This document shows positions 40,977-48,824 of a DNA stretch of 64,000 nt, piece after piece (the first letter of the stretch is position 1; the number at the start of each line of letters is the position of its first letter). The notes beneath the pieces are model-generated. The model was not told where the DNA came from. It saw nothing but the letters and a program-made list of their open reading frames with translations, and did not search any database. Source of the stretch: Devosia soli (lineage in GTDB: Bacteria; Pseudomonadota; Alphaproteobacteria; Rhizobiales; Devosiaceae); the NCBI RefSeq assembly GCF_000970455.1, contig NZ_LAJG01000023.1:62001-126000 (forward strand), written 5' to 3'. Both the position numbers and the translations under genes were made by a program.

Positions 40977-41945
40977 CTATTCACGTGTCACAAACTCAAC
41001 TGGTCCCGGTTCTTCCCCGATGACGGAGCGCCCGAAAAGGCTCGCCACCAAGTCCACAAGCAGCGTCGCGCTCTTGCCGCCGTGGTCCAGGAATGGATTG
41101 AGCTCCACAATATCCAGCGATCCCACCACGCCGCTGTCGTGCAGCATCTCCATGATCAGGTGCGCCTCGCGATAGGTGAGCCCGCCCGGCACCAGTGTGC
41201 CGCCGCCCGGCGCCAAAGTGGGATCGACCACATCCACATCAAAGCTCACATGCAGATGCCCATCCGCTGCCTTCACGCGCTCGATGATCGGCTGCATCAG
41301 CCCCACGACCCCGGTCTGGTCGATCTTGCGCATATCGATCACCTCCACACCCCGTGCCTGCAATAGCCGGCGCTCCTCCCGGTCGATCGAGCGAGCGCCA
41401 AAGATGGTCACATTCCTTGGGTCGACTTTCCCCAACCAATCACCTTTAAAATTATCGTCAAACCCCGGTTCGCCGCAGAGCAGCGCTAGTGGCATGCCGT
41501 GGAGATTGCCCGAGGGCGAGGTATCAGGCGTGTTGTAGTCGGCATGGGCATCGATCCAAAGCACATGCACCGGCTTGCCCTTCTCCGCATTGAACCGGGA
41601 AACCGCCGAAAGCGACCCCATGGCAATCGAATGGTCCCCGCCGATAAAGATCGGAAAGTGCCCGCCGCTCAGAATGTCGTACCCGGCATTGCTGGTCCTC
41701 TCGGCAAGCTCTAGCACGTCCGCCCTGCGCTGCTCCGGCAGCCGCCAGCTCGAAGGATTGGTGCTGATCTCGGGGTACACGCGGCGGAGATCACCATGAT
41801 CGGCAATTGAATGTTCCAGCTCAACCAGAGCCTCAAGCAGGCCCGCCACCCGCAGCGCCTCTGGCCCCATGCCGCAGCCTCGAACCGAGGCACCTGAAGC
41901 CGTCGCTACCCCCAGAATGTCGATCCGTTTGGGTTTCGTTACCAT
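40977..41945 (-). CDS. rocF: Arginase
   Basis: Hydrolyses arginine to ornithine and urea in the cytoplasm using two manganese ions. The 322-residue protein has the three ligand motifs of ureohydrolases: GGDHSIAMGS, DAHADYNTPDTSPSGNLHGMP (given in part) and SFDVDVVDP, in the usual order. Start ATG 41945 follows GAGGA by 6 bases. The frame continues upstream to 42131 but without similarity. The tight link to the SnoaL-like gene suggests a two-gene transcript. Divergent from lon. Confidence 0.95.
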   Translation of the reverse strand: MVTKPKRIDILGVATASGASVRGCGMGPEALRVAGLLEALVELEHSIADHGDLRRVYPEISTNPSSWRLPEQRRADVLELAERTSNAGYDILSGGHFPIFIGGDHSIAMGSLSAVSRFNAEKGKPVHVLWIDAHADYNTPDTSPSGNLHGMPLALLCGEPGFDDNFKGDWLGKVDPRNVTIFGARSIDREERRLLQARGVEVIDMRKIDQTGVVGLMQPIIERVKAADGHLHVSFDVDVVDPTLAPGGGTLVPGGLTYREAHLIMEMLHDSGVVGSLDIVELNPFLDHGGKSATLLVDLVASLFGRSVIGEEPGPVEFVTRE

Positions 41946-42148
41946 TGTTTCGTCCTCATTTTGGGGCATGGCTACTGGACAACCATGGCACAGCTTCATG
42001 TCACACCCAATCGATAGGGCGCGCCTCAGCGGCTGAATGGCCAAAAGCCAGATTCTCCTTTGCCCCCAAGGCACATGAGTGTTCCTGTCTCGGTGCGCAT
42101 GCCTCCTGTGCGAAGCGGTGCAATAGGTCATAAAACCGCAATGTTTGA

Positions 42149-42176
42149 CTTGCGGCAGAGACGTGCGAACCTATTT
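42149..42176 (+). promoter_or_regulatory. RpoH-type heat-shock promoter of lon
   Basis: CTTG (42149-42152), 17 bases, then CCTATTT (42170-42176) fits the alphaproteobacterial sigma-32 consensus CTTG-N17-CCTATnT. It stands about 95 bases before the lon start, and lon is a classic heat-shock gene. Confidence 0.7.
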
Positions 42177-42269
42177 ATTAACCTGAATCGCCCAGCCTCA
42201 ATGAATCTGGGCAGTCGCAATACGGGCGCGCTATACCCAGTTCCTCCCGGCGCGCCCCGGAAAGGAAAT

Positions 42270-44696
42270 ATGATGTCGGACGTCAATCCAACCGGCCAAG
42301 TTAGCCGGGACCGGGTTTACCCGGTGCTTCCCCTGCGCGACATCGTGGTCTTCCCCGGAATGATCGTGCCGCTCTTTGTGGGGCGCGAAAAGTCGGTCAA
42401 GGCACTTGAAGAAGTCATGCGCGACGACAAGCACATTCTTGTCGTGACCCAGAAGAATGCGCAGGACGATGATCCAGCTCCGGACCAGATCTACGGCACC
42501 GGGACCATCGCCACTGTGCTCCAGCTCCTCAAGCTTCCCGACGGTACCGTCAAGGTGCTGGTCGAAGGCCTGAGCCGCGCGACGATCGACACTTATCTGC
42601 AGACCGAAGAGTATTTCGAAGCCGAAGCCAGCCCGCTTCCCGAACCGGAAGAAGACGCGACCGAGCTCGAAGCTCTGGCGCGCTCGGCCCAGAGCGAGTT
42701 CGAAAACTACGTCAAGCTGAACAAGAAGATCTCGGCAGAGGTTGTGGCAGCGGTCGGTCAGATCGAGAGCCCGTCCAAGCTCGCCGATACGATCGCCAGC
42801 CACCTCGTCATCAAGATTCCGGAAAAGGAAGACCTGCTGTCGACCGTTTCTGTCATTGAACGCTTCCAGAAGGTCATCGGCCTGATGGAAGGCGAGATCG
42901 GCGTGCTGCAGGTCGAAAAGCGCATCCGCTCGCGCGTCAAGCGCCAGATGGAGAAGACGCAGCGCGAGTACTATCTCAACGAGCAGATGAAGGCGATTCA
43001 GAAGGAGCTCGGCGACGGCGAAGACGGCGCCAACGAGATCACCGAACTGGAAGAGCGCATCGCCAAGACCAAGCTTTCAAAGGAAGCGCGCGCCAAGGCT
43101 GACGGCGAAGTCAAGAAGCTCAAGGGCATGAGCCCGATGTCGGCTGAAGCCACTGTCGTGCGTAACTATCTTGATACGCTTCTTGGCCTCCCATGGGGCA
43201 AGAAGTCGAAGGTCAAGCGCGATCTGGCATTGGCTGAAAAGGTGCTCGATGAGGACCACTACGGCTTGGATAAGGTCAAGGAGCGCATCCTGGAATATCT
43301 GGCCGTGCAGGCTCGCACCGGCACGCTCAAGGGCCCCATCCTCTGCCTCGTTGGCCCTCCGGGTGTCGGCAAAACTTCGCTTGGCAAGTCGATCGCCAAG
43401 GCGACCGGCCGCGAGTTCGTGCGCATGGCGCTCGGTGGCGTCCGTGACGAAGCCGAAATCCGCGGTCACCGCCGCACCTATATCGGCTCCATGCCCGGCA
43501 AGATCATCCAGTCGCTCAAGAAGGTCGGCAAGTCCAACCCGCTCTTCCTGCTCGATGAAATCGACAAGATGGGCCAGGACTTCCGCGGCGATCCGTCTTC
43601 GGCTCTGCTCGAAGTGCTCGATCCGGAACAGAACAATACGTTCGCCGATCACTACCTGGAGGTCGATTATGACCTTTCGGACGTGATGTTCGTGACCACT
43701 TCGAACACGCTGAATATCCCCGGCCCGCTGATGGACCGCATGGAGATCATTCGTCTCTCGGGTTACACCGAAGAGGAGAAGCACGCGATCGCCAAGCAGC
43801 ACCTGATCCCGGAAGCTGCCAAGGAAAATGGCATCGCCCACGGCGAGTTCATTCTCTCCGACGAGATGCTGATGAAGGTCATTCGCGGCTATACCCGCGA
43901 AGCCGGCGTCCGCAATCTCAAGCGCGAAATCTCCAAGCTGATGCGCAAGGCCGTGACGGACATCGTGCGCACCAAGGTCAAGTCGATCGAGATCACCGAA
44001 GAAAAGCTCGCCGAATATCTCGGCCCGCTGATCTTCAAGCATGGCGAGATCGAAGCCGAATCCCAAGTTGGTCTCGTCACGGGTCTCGCTTGGACGTCGG
44101 TTGGCGGCGAAATCCTCACCATCGAAGGCGTGATGACGCCGGGCAAGGGCCGCATGACGGTCACCGGTAACATCAAGGAAGTGATGAAGGAATCGCTGAC
44201 GGCTGCCACGGCCTATGTCCGGTCCCGCTCGATCGACTTCGGCATCAAGCCGCCGATGTTCGACACGCGCGACATCCACGTCCACCTGCCCGAAGGCGCA
44301 ACGCCCAAGGACGGTCCGTCGGCCGGTATCGGTCTTGCGACCGCCATCGTCTCGGTGATGACCGGTATTCCGGTCCGCAATGATGTCGCCATGACCGGCG
44401 AAATCACGCTGCGGGGCAGGGTGCTCCCCATCGGCGGTCTCAAGGAAAAGCTCCTTGCAGCCCTCCGCGGCGGCATCAAGACGGTGCTGATCCCTGAGGA
44501 AAATGTTCGCGATCTCCAGGAGATCCCGGATATTGTCAAGGAGGGCATGGAGATCGTCCCGGTGTCTCGCATGGACCAGGTGATCGAACGCGCCTTGGTG
44601 CGCAAGCCCGAGCCTATCGAATGGAACTTCGACGAGGCTCCCGCCGTCGCCAAGACCGATCCGGTCGAAGACAATTCGGCCAGCCTGACGCACTAA
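42270..44696 (+). CDS. lon: ATP-dependent Lon protease
   Basis: A hexameric AAA+ serine protease that removes damaged and short-lived regulatory proteins. The 808-residue protein has the N-terminal substrate-recognition domain (about 15-210, opening YPVLPLRDIVVFPGMIVPL), Walker A GPPGVGKTSLGKSIA, Walker B LLDEIDKM, and the protease domain with the catalytic serine in KDGPSAGIGLATAI and lysine in IGGLKEKLLAALRGG. The double start ATGATG at 42270 follows AAGGAA. The open frame reaching back to 42060 lacks similarity and crosses the promoter. Confidence 0.98.
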   Translation: MMSDVNPTGQVSRDRVYPVLPLRDIVVFPGMIVPLFVGREKSVKALEEVMRDDKHILVVTQKNAQDDDPAPDQIYGTGTIATVLQLLKLPDGTVKVLVEGLSRATIDTYLQTEEYFEAEASPLPEPEEDATELEALARSAQSEFENYVKLNKKISAEVVAAVGQIESPSKLADTIASHLVIKIPEKEDLLSTVSVIERFQKVIGLMEGEIGVLQVEKRIRSRVKRQMEKTQREYYLNEQMKAIQKELGDGEDGANEITELEERIAKTKLSKEARAKADGEVKKLKGMSPMSAEATVVRNYLDTLLGLPWGKKSKVKRDLALAEKVLDEDHYGLDKVKERILEYLAVQARTGTLKGPILCLVGPPGVGKTSLGKSIAKATGREFVRMALGGVRDEAEIRGHRRTYIGSMPGKIIQSLKKVGKSNPLFLLDEIDKMGQDFRGDPSSALLEVLDPEQNNTFADHYLEVDYDLSDVMFVTTSNTLNIPGPLMDRMEIIRLSGYTEEEKHAIAKQHLIPEAAKENGIAHGEFILSDEMLMKVIRGYTREAGVRNLKREISKLMRKAVTDIVRTKVKSIEITEEKLAEYLGPLIFKHGEIEAESQVGLVTGLAWTSVGGEILTIEGVMTPGKGRMTVTGNIKEVMKESLTAATAYVRSRSIDFGIKPPMFDTRDIHVHLPEGATPKDGPSAGIGLATAIVSVMTGIPVRNDVAMTGEITLRGRVLPIGGLKEKLLAALRGGIKTVLIPEENVRDLQEIPDIVKEGMEIVPVSRMDQVIERALVRKPEPIEWNFDEAPAVAKTDPVEDNSASLTH

Positions 44697-44713
44697 GCAA
44701 TCGACTGAGTATG

Positions 44714-44743
44714 AAAACGGCGGCCCAAAAGGCCGCCGTTTTT
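44714..44743 (+). terminator. Terminator after lon
   Basis: AAAACGGCGGCC-CAAAA-GGCCGCCGTTTTT, a perfect 12-bp stem with T run, 18 bases after the stop. Confidence 0.95.
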
Positions 44744-44785
44744 GTATTGAGAGCCTGCAAAGAGATTAACCGCGCCCCCATCGTC

Positions 44786-44850
44786 ATTGCCCGGCTTGTC
44801 CCGGCAATCCATCTCGCCTCCGCACGGACCACTGGGACAAGCCCGGTAGT
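44786..44850. repeat. Two opposed copies of the dispersed intergenic palindrome
   Basis: ATTGCCCGG-CTTGT-CCCGGCAAT (44786-44808) and, in reverse orientation, ACCACTGGG-ACAAG-CCCGGTAGT (44828-44850), 19 bases apart. They share the core CGGGCTTGTCCC with copies at 2817 and 20574. The pair could form a larger cruciform, as known for paired REP-type elements. Confidence 0.72.
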
Positions 44851-44885
44851 GACTATCGAAAGTAAATCGCGTTCATTGGAAAGCG

Positions 44886-45530
44886 CTACGGTTTCTTCGT
44901 CCCAGTCCTACTCATCCGCATCCCCTCGACCATGTACCGCAGCCCCCGCTCGAAGGCTTGCTCGGTATTGATCGTGCCCTCCTTCTCAAGCGATCGGAAC
45001 GCCTCCGCCAAAATTGGGAACGGCTCCAGCGCGCCATCGATATCCCCGTCCTGGCCTTCTTCTTCCGCCTGCCGTTCGCGTTCGCCTTGTTCCTCAAGTA
45101 CATAGCCGACGACATAGCGCGCCACCGAGATCGAAATGTGCAGCGCTTCCTCGGCGGTAAACCCGGCGTCGACATAGAGCTTGAGCTGCAATTCCGCGTC
45201 AGCAAAATCTGCCGTCGACGGTCGGGTTCCAGCCGCAATCCGTGCGCCATCGCGCACCGCCAGTAGCGTCTTCCGCATGCTGCGAGCCGTCGCATAGGTG
45301 AAATCCACCCAGTCCTCGCCGGGCGCAGGCAATCGATGCGTGTGATATCGCGCCAGCATCTCGCTGTTGATCGCGTCGAGTAGCGCCGACTTGTTTCTGA
45401 AGTGCCAGTAGAGCGCAGGCTGCTGGACGTTTAGCCGCTCCGCCAGTTTTCGCGTCGTCAGCTTATCGATGCCCACCTCGTTGAGCAGCGTCATCGCCTC
45501 ATCGACGATCTGGCCACGATCAATCGCCAT
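44886..45530 (-). CDS. TetR family repressor, tetracycline-repressor type
   Basis: A 214-residue repressor with an N-terminal HTH (about 5-50: DRGQIVDEAMTLLNEVGID then LTTRKLAERLNVQQPALYWHF) and a C-terminal ligand-binding domain like that of TetR of tetracycline operons (with the segment FTAEEALHISISVARYVVGY). The start is at ATG 45530 (MAIDRGQ). An upstream ATG at 45575 would put 15 residues across the operator region. It is divergent from a TetA-like efflux gene with three operator-like palindromes between. It probably represses both genes until a ligand binds. Ligand identity is not proven. Confidence 0.93.
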   Translation of the reverse strand: MAIDRGQIVDEAMTLLNEVGIDKLTTRKLAERLNVQQPALYWHFRNKSALLDAINSEMLARYHTHRLPAPGEDWVDFTYATARSMRKTLLAVRDGARIAAGTRPSTADFADAELQLKLYVDAGFTAEEALHISISVARYVVGYVLEEQGERERQAEEEGQDGDIDGALEPFPILAEAFRSLEKEGTINTEQAFERGLRYMVEGMRMSRTGTKKP

Positions 45531-45547
45531 AGAAAAATTCTTCCTTG

Positions 45548-45600
45548 ACTTATCAACCATAAGTAAGCTTATCACTGATAAATAAATTTATCGTCGATAA
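45548..45600. promoter_or_regulatory. Three TetR-type operator palindromes between tetR-like and tetA-like genes
   Basis: Three short palindromes share the TTAT half-site. They are CTTATCAACCATAAG (45548-45562), TTATCACTGATAA (45569-45581) and TTATCGTCGATAA (45588-45600). Their centres are about 20 and 19 bases apart, close to two helical turns. They resemble the tandem tet operators TCTATCATTGATAGG in layout and sequence. They overlap the expected promoters of both divergent genes. Confidence 0.75.
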
Positions 45601-45619
45601 GGTACCTCTGGAGGTCCTG

Positions 45620-46804
45620 ATGAACAAGGCCCTGATCGTCATTCTTGCCACCGTCGCGATCGATGCGATTGGCGCCGGCCTGATTTTTCCAATCCTGCCC
45701 GAATTGTTGACCCAACTTAACGAAGGCGGCGACATTGGCTTCCTCTATGGCGCCATGCTGGCCATCTATGCCGTCATGCAGTTCATTTTCTCGCCCGTGC
45801 TTGGCGTGCTAAGCGACCGGTTTGGCCGTCGCCCGATCCTGTTGCTTTCGCTTGCCGGAACGCTACTCGATTATCTCATCATGGCGCTGACCCCGATTGG
45901 CTGGATGCTGGTCGTCGGCCGCGCCATGGCGGGCATTACAAGCGCCAACATGGCGGTCGCCTCGGCGTACATCACAGACACTACGCCGCCGGAAGAGCGC
46001 GCCCAGCGGTTTGGGCTCATTGGCGCCGTGATGAGCGTCGGCTTCATCATTGGTCCGGTCATCGGCGGCGTAATGGGCGCTTGGTGGCTCCGTTCGCCGT
46101 TCCTAGTCGCCGCGCTGTTCAATGGCCTCAACCTGGCTGTCGCACTTTTCATCCTCCCAGAAAGCCGAAAGGCATCCGACGAGACTTTCGATATCAAAAA
46201 GCTCAACCCGATCGCTCCGTTGGTCTGGCTGTGGAATTTCAAGCCGCTCCTGCCTTTGGTTGTGGTCTCTGTCGTGTTTGGTCTCATCGCCGCCGTCCCT
46301 GGCACTATCTGGGTGCTCTATGGCGCCGATCGCTTCGGCTGGGATTCGGTCCATATGGGGATGTCACTGTCTCTTTTTGGGGTGAGTGGCGCCCTCGCTC
46401 AAGCCTTCCTCGTTGGCCCACTGACGAAGCGTTTCGGCGATCTCGGTACCTTGATGATCGGCGTGGCCTTCGACACACTGGCCTATACGCTGATGGCTTT
46501 CGCTGATCAGAGCTGGATGGGTTTTGCGGTAGCTCCGCTCTTTGCTCTCGGCGGTGTGGCCATGCCAGCGCTCCAGTCTCTGCTCACCAGTCGAGTCAGC
46601 GACGAGCAACAGGGACAGTTGCAGGGTGTCCTCGCAAGTCTCATGAGCCTTGCCGGGATCGTCGGGCCGGTGCTGACCACCGCCATTTTCTTTGCGACCA
46701 GAAACATCTGGATCGGCACAATCTGGCTTGTCGGCGCTGCTCTCTATCTCCTTGCCACCCCGCTTTTCGCGACGGTGCGTCGGCCGAAACTGGCCGCCGC
46801 GTAA
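45620..46804 (+). CDS. MFS drug efflux transporter, TetA-like
   Basis: A 394-residue inner-membrane proton antiporter with 12 hydrophobic segments. It opens MNKALIVILATVAIDAIGAG, has motif A GVLSDRFGRRPILLLSLAG, and AYITDTTPPEERAQRFG followed by the motif C region GFIIGPVIGG, all in the pattern of class A/B/C tetracycline pumps. Substrate specificity within this branch cannot be told from sequence, since relatives export other compounds. The divergent TetR-type repressor and operators strongly support drug-inducible efflux. GGAGG lies 6 bases before the ATG. Confidence 0.92.
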   Translation: MNKALIVILATVAIDAIGAGLIFPILPELLTQLNEGGDIGFLYGAMLAIYAVMQFIFSPVLGVLSDRFGRRPILLLSLAGTLLDYLIMALTPIGWMLVVGRAMAGITSANMAVASAYITDTTPPEERAQRFGLIGAVMSVGFIIGPVIGGVMGAWWLRSPFLVAALFNGLNLAVALFILPESRKASDETFDIKKLNPIAPLVWLWNFKPLLPLVVVSVVFGLIAAVPGTIWVLYGADRFGWDSVHMGMSLSLFGVSGALAQAFLVGPLTKRFGDLGTLMIGVAFDTLAYTLMAFADQSWMGFAVAPLFALGGVAMPALQSLLTSRVSDEQQGQLQGVLASLMSLAGIVGPVLTTAIFFATRNIWIGTIWLVGAALYLLATPLFATVRRPKLAAA

Positions 46805-47175
46805 AAGACTAGCGTACGCCCGGCTACGGAAGAGGGGATAGGTTTGCAAGGGAATCGTCTCATTTGATGAGAGCGTAATGAATGGCTGAATTGATCTGGC
46901 CATCGCAAATACTGATCCGTGTCTTGGCGCCGTCCATCATGCCTGGGAGGAAAACCGGGACAAATGCGGCGGAAAGGCTGGCGGAATGACGGTGAAAAGG
47001 CCGGAAAACCTGATGTTTGGCCTTGTCGGCCCTGGATTTCCGCGTCATTAACGTTTCCGTACCGTTCGGCCTCGCCAAAAGGGCGGAAACACTTGCGCTT
47101 GAGCTAGAATCGACCAAGGGTTGCCGCCACCAAAGCTTCGCCAGCGAGGGCGGGCATTCACTGTGAGGATACGCG
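46805..47175. other. Non-coding gap before HU
   Basis: 371 bases with no convincing gene. A 122-codon frame on the minus strand (46860-47228) overlaps the HU gene and shows no family similarity. The region holds the HU promoter area and a TTAACGTTTCC element near 47047-47057. Nothing else is seen. Confidence 0.5.
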
Positions 47176-47448
47176 ATGAACAAGAACGATCTGGTTGGCG
47201 TCGTTGCCGACAAGGCCACGATTACCAAGGCTCAGGCTGCAGAAGCCGTGGACGCAGTGTTTGAAGCCATCACTTCTGCTCTGAAGTCCGGTGATGAAGT
47301 CCGTCTCGTCGGCTTCGGCACTTTCGCCGTTTCGCAGCGCAAGGCTTCGACCGGCCGCAACCCGGCCACGGGTGCAGAGATCCAGATTCCGGCCTCGAAC
47401 CAGGCCAAATTCAAGCCCGGCAAGGGCCTCAAGGACGCGATCAACTAA
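47176..47448 (+). CDS. hupB: DNA-binding protein HU
   Basis: HU is the small, abundant nucleoid protein that bends DNA. The 90-residue protein starts MNKNDLVGVVADKATITKAQ, has the beta-arm sequence GFGTFAVSQRKASTGRNP with the intercalating proline region, and PASNQAKFKPGKGLKDAIN at the end. It stands alone, with a terminator 26 bases after the stop. Start ATG has AGGA nearby (GAGGAT, 6 bases upstream). Confidence 0.98.
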   Translation: MNKNDLVGVVADKATITKAQAAEAVDAVFEAITSALKSGDEVRLVGFGTFAVSQRKASTGRNPATGAEIQIPASNQAKFKPGKGLKDAIN

Positions 47449-47474
47449 GCGCGTCTACCCTTTCGCAGTCGATC

Positions 47475-47510
47475 AAACGGCCCCGCGAATTCTCGCCGGG
47501 GCCGTTTCTT
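47475..47510 (+). terminator. Terminator after HU
   Basis: AAACGGCCCCG / CGGGGCCGTTT, an 11-bp perfect stem with an 11-base loop and TTTCTTT. Confidence 0.93.
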
Positions 47511-47577
47511 TATATTGGCAGTTGACGCGGGGCGACGGGCACCCTAAGCAGGGCAGCGTTCCGGCAAATGCCCGGAC

Positions 47578-47653
47578 GGGCGATTAGCTCAGTTGGTAGA
47601 GCGTCTCGTTTACACCGAGAATGTCGGCGGTTCGAGTCCGTCATCGCCCACCA
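47578..47653 (+). tRNA. tRNA-Val (anticodon TAC)
   Basis: Complete cloverleaf: acceptor GGGCGAT / ATCGCCC, D-arm with AGCTCAGTTGGTAGAGC, anticodon arm TCTCG-TTTACAC-CGAGA with anticodon TAC, T-arm GGTTCGAGTCC, discriminator A and encoded CCA. 76 bases. It lies directly upstream of the LacI operon. Confidence 0.97.
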
Positions 47654-47713
47654 TTTTTCTCCTTCTTTTTCAGTCGCTTCCCCGAACTCCGGGGATAGAA
47701 TTATTTTGGCCAC

Positions 47714-47745
47714 TTGACTTTCGAAGCGCTCGCGGTAACGTTCCC
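47714..47745 (+). promoter_or_regulatory. Promoter and LacI-type operator in front of lacI-like gene
   Basis: TTGACT (47714-47719), a 16-base spacer and TAACGT (47736-47741) could be a -35/-10 pair. Overlapping the -10 is the near-palindrome GGTAACGTTCCC (47734-47745), centred on CG as LacI-family operators are. A perfect version, GGGAACGTTCCC, lies at 48870. Binding here would block the promoter, so autorepression is expected. Confidence 0.6.
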
Positions 47746-47763
47746 ATGCGTGGAGGAAGTTTG

Positions 47764-48822
47764 ATGGTGGAACGAAGCCGCAGTCGTCGGCCGACCATTA
47801 TCGATGTTGCGGAGCGAGCCGGGGTGTCCAAGAGCACCGCGGCGCGAGCGCTCGCTGGTTCTTCCAATATTACTGATGAAACCCGGGAGCGCGTCGTCAA
47901 GGCAGCTGCCGCCGTCGGTTACGAGCGAAATCATCTTGCGGTCGGCATGCGTTCCGGGCGGAGCGGCATGCTCGGACTCGTGATTCCCGATATCGCCAAT
48001 CCGTTCTGGGCCGAAGTCGCGCGCGGTGCGCAGGATCGCGCTGCGCGGGCAGGGGCCTCTTTGCTGGTCTTTTCGTCCGATTGGGATCCCGAAGCCGAGG
48101 CCACCCACCTTCGCACGCTGCGGCGAGCACGAGTCGATGGGGCCATCGTCAATCCCGTTTCCGACAGTTTCGATGACCTCGACCGCTTCGGCATGCCCTG
48201 CGTCTTCATCGGCTCGAGCGCCGAGCGCTACCCGGATATTTCGAGCGTTGGCTCGGATATCACACAGGCGGTTCGCCTGGGACTCGATCATCTGATGTCG
48301 AAAGGGCATGTGGCTCCAGCGCTCATTCTGGGGCCGAAGTCGCGACTGGCCCGCGCACGGTTTCTCCGGGCAGTGCACGAACATTTCGTCGAGCGCGATC
48401 TCGATCCGGGCGTTCTGGCGGTGGAAGATGGCGAATACACCGTCGAGGGCGGACGCGAAGCCATGCGCCGCCTATTGGCGCAACCACGGGTCGGGCATCT
48501 CGCCGTCTTTGCGGCCAATGACATGATGGCCCTTGGCGCGATGATGGCCGTGCGGGATGCGGGTCTCGATTGTCCCAGGGATGTCTCTATCCTCGGATTT
48601 GACGGTATCCCGTCTGGCGAGTTCGCTTGGCCTGGACTGACGACAATCGCCAAGCCCGGACGGGATATCGGCGAACGCGCTGTCGAAGGGCTTTTCGACG
48701 AAATCGAACACAGGCCGGAACACCGCCGGATCTATATGCCGTGCCGATTGCTGGAGCGAGGCTCACTCGCCGACCTTTCGGTTGCGGCGCCCCAGCGCAT
48801 AGCCGGGGCAGGGAGGAACTAA
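47764..48822 (+). CDS. LacI family transcriptional regulator
   Basis: A 352-residue LacI/GalR repressor. N-terminal HTH PTIIDVAERAGVSKSTAARA and hinge helix DETRERVVKAAAAVGYERN lead to a periplasmic-binding-protein-like sensor domain (about 65-345: LGLVIPDIANPFWAEVARGA, DVSILGFDGIPSGEFAWPGL). The start at ATG 47764 follows GGAGGAAG. The frame reaching back to 47593 enters tRNA-Val. It precedes a transporter and catabolic gene set by two bases and most likely represses it. Inducer unknown, probably the transported sugar-like compound or a derivative. Confidence 0.93.
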   Translation: MVERSRSRRPTIIDVAERAGVSKSTAARALAGSSNITDETRERVVKAAAAVGYERNHLAVGMRSGRSGMLGLVIPDIANPFWAEVARGAQDRAARAGASLLVFSSDWDPEAEATHLRTLRRARVDGAIVNPVSDSFDDLDRFGMPCVFIGSSAERYPDISSVGSDITQAVRLGLDHLMSKGHVAPALILGPKSRLARARFLRAVHEHFVERDLDPGVLAVEDGEYTVEGGREAMRRLLAQPRVGHLAVFAANDMMALGAMMAVRDAGLDCPRDVSILGFDGIPSGEFAWPGLTTIAKPGRDIGERAVEGLFDEIEHRPEHRRIYMPCRLLERGSLADLSVAAPQRIAGAGRN

Positions 48823-48824
48823 GC

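Noticed and set aside
43077-44693. Minus-strand open frame of 538 codons opposite lon
   Set aside because: Shadow of the lon coding strand; no motifs or ribosome-binding site.
47047-47057. TTAACGTTTCC near HU as a third LacI-type site
   Set aside because: Only the AACGTT core matches and the flanks are not palindromic. It is upstream of HU and not in the LacI operon.
46860-47228. 122-codon minus-strand frame before and into HU
   Set aside because: It overlaps the HU gene and shows no similarity or ribosome-binding site. Treated as non-coding.
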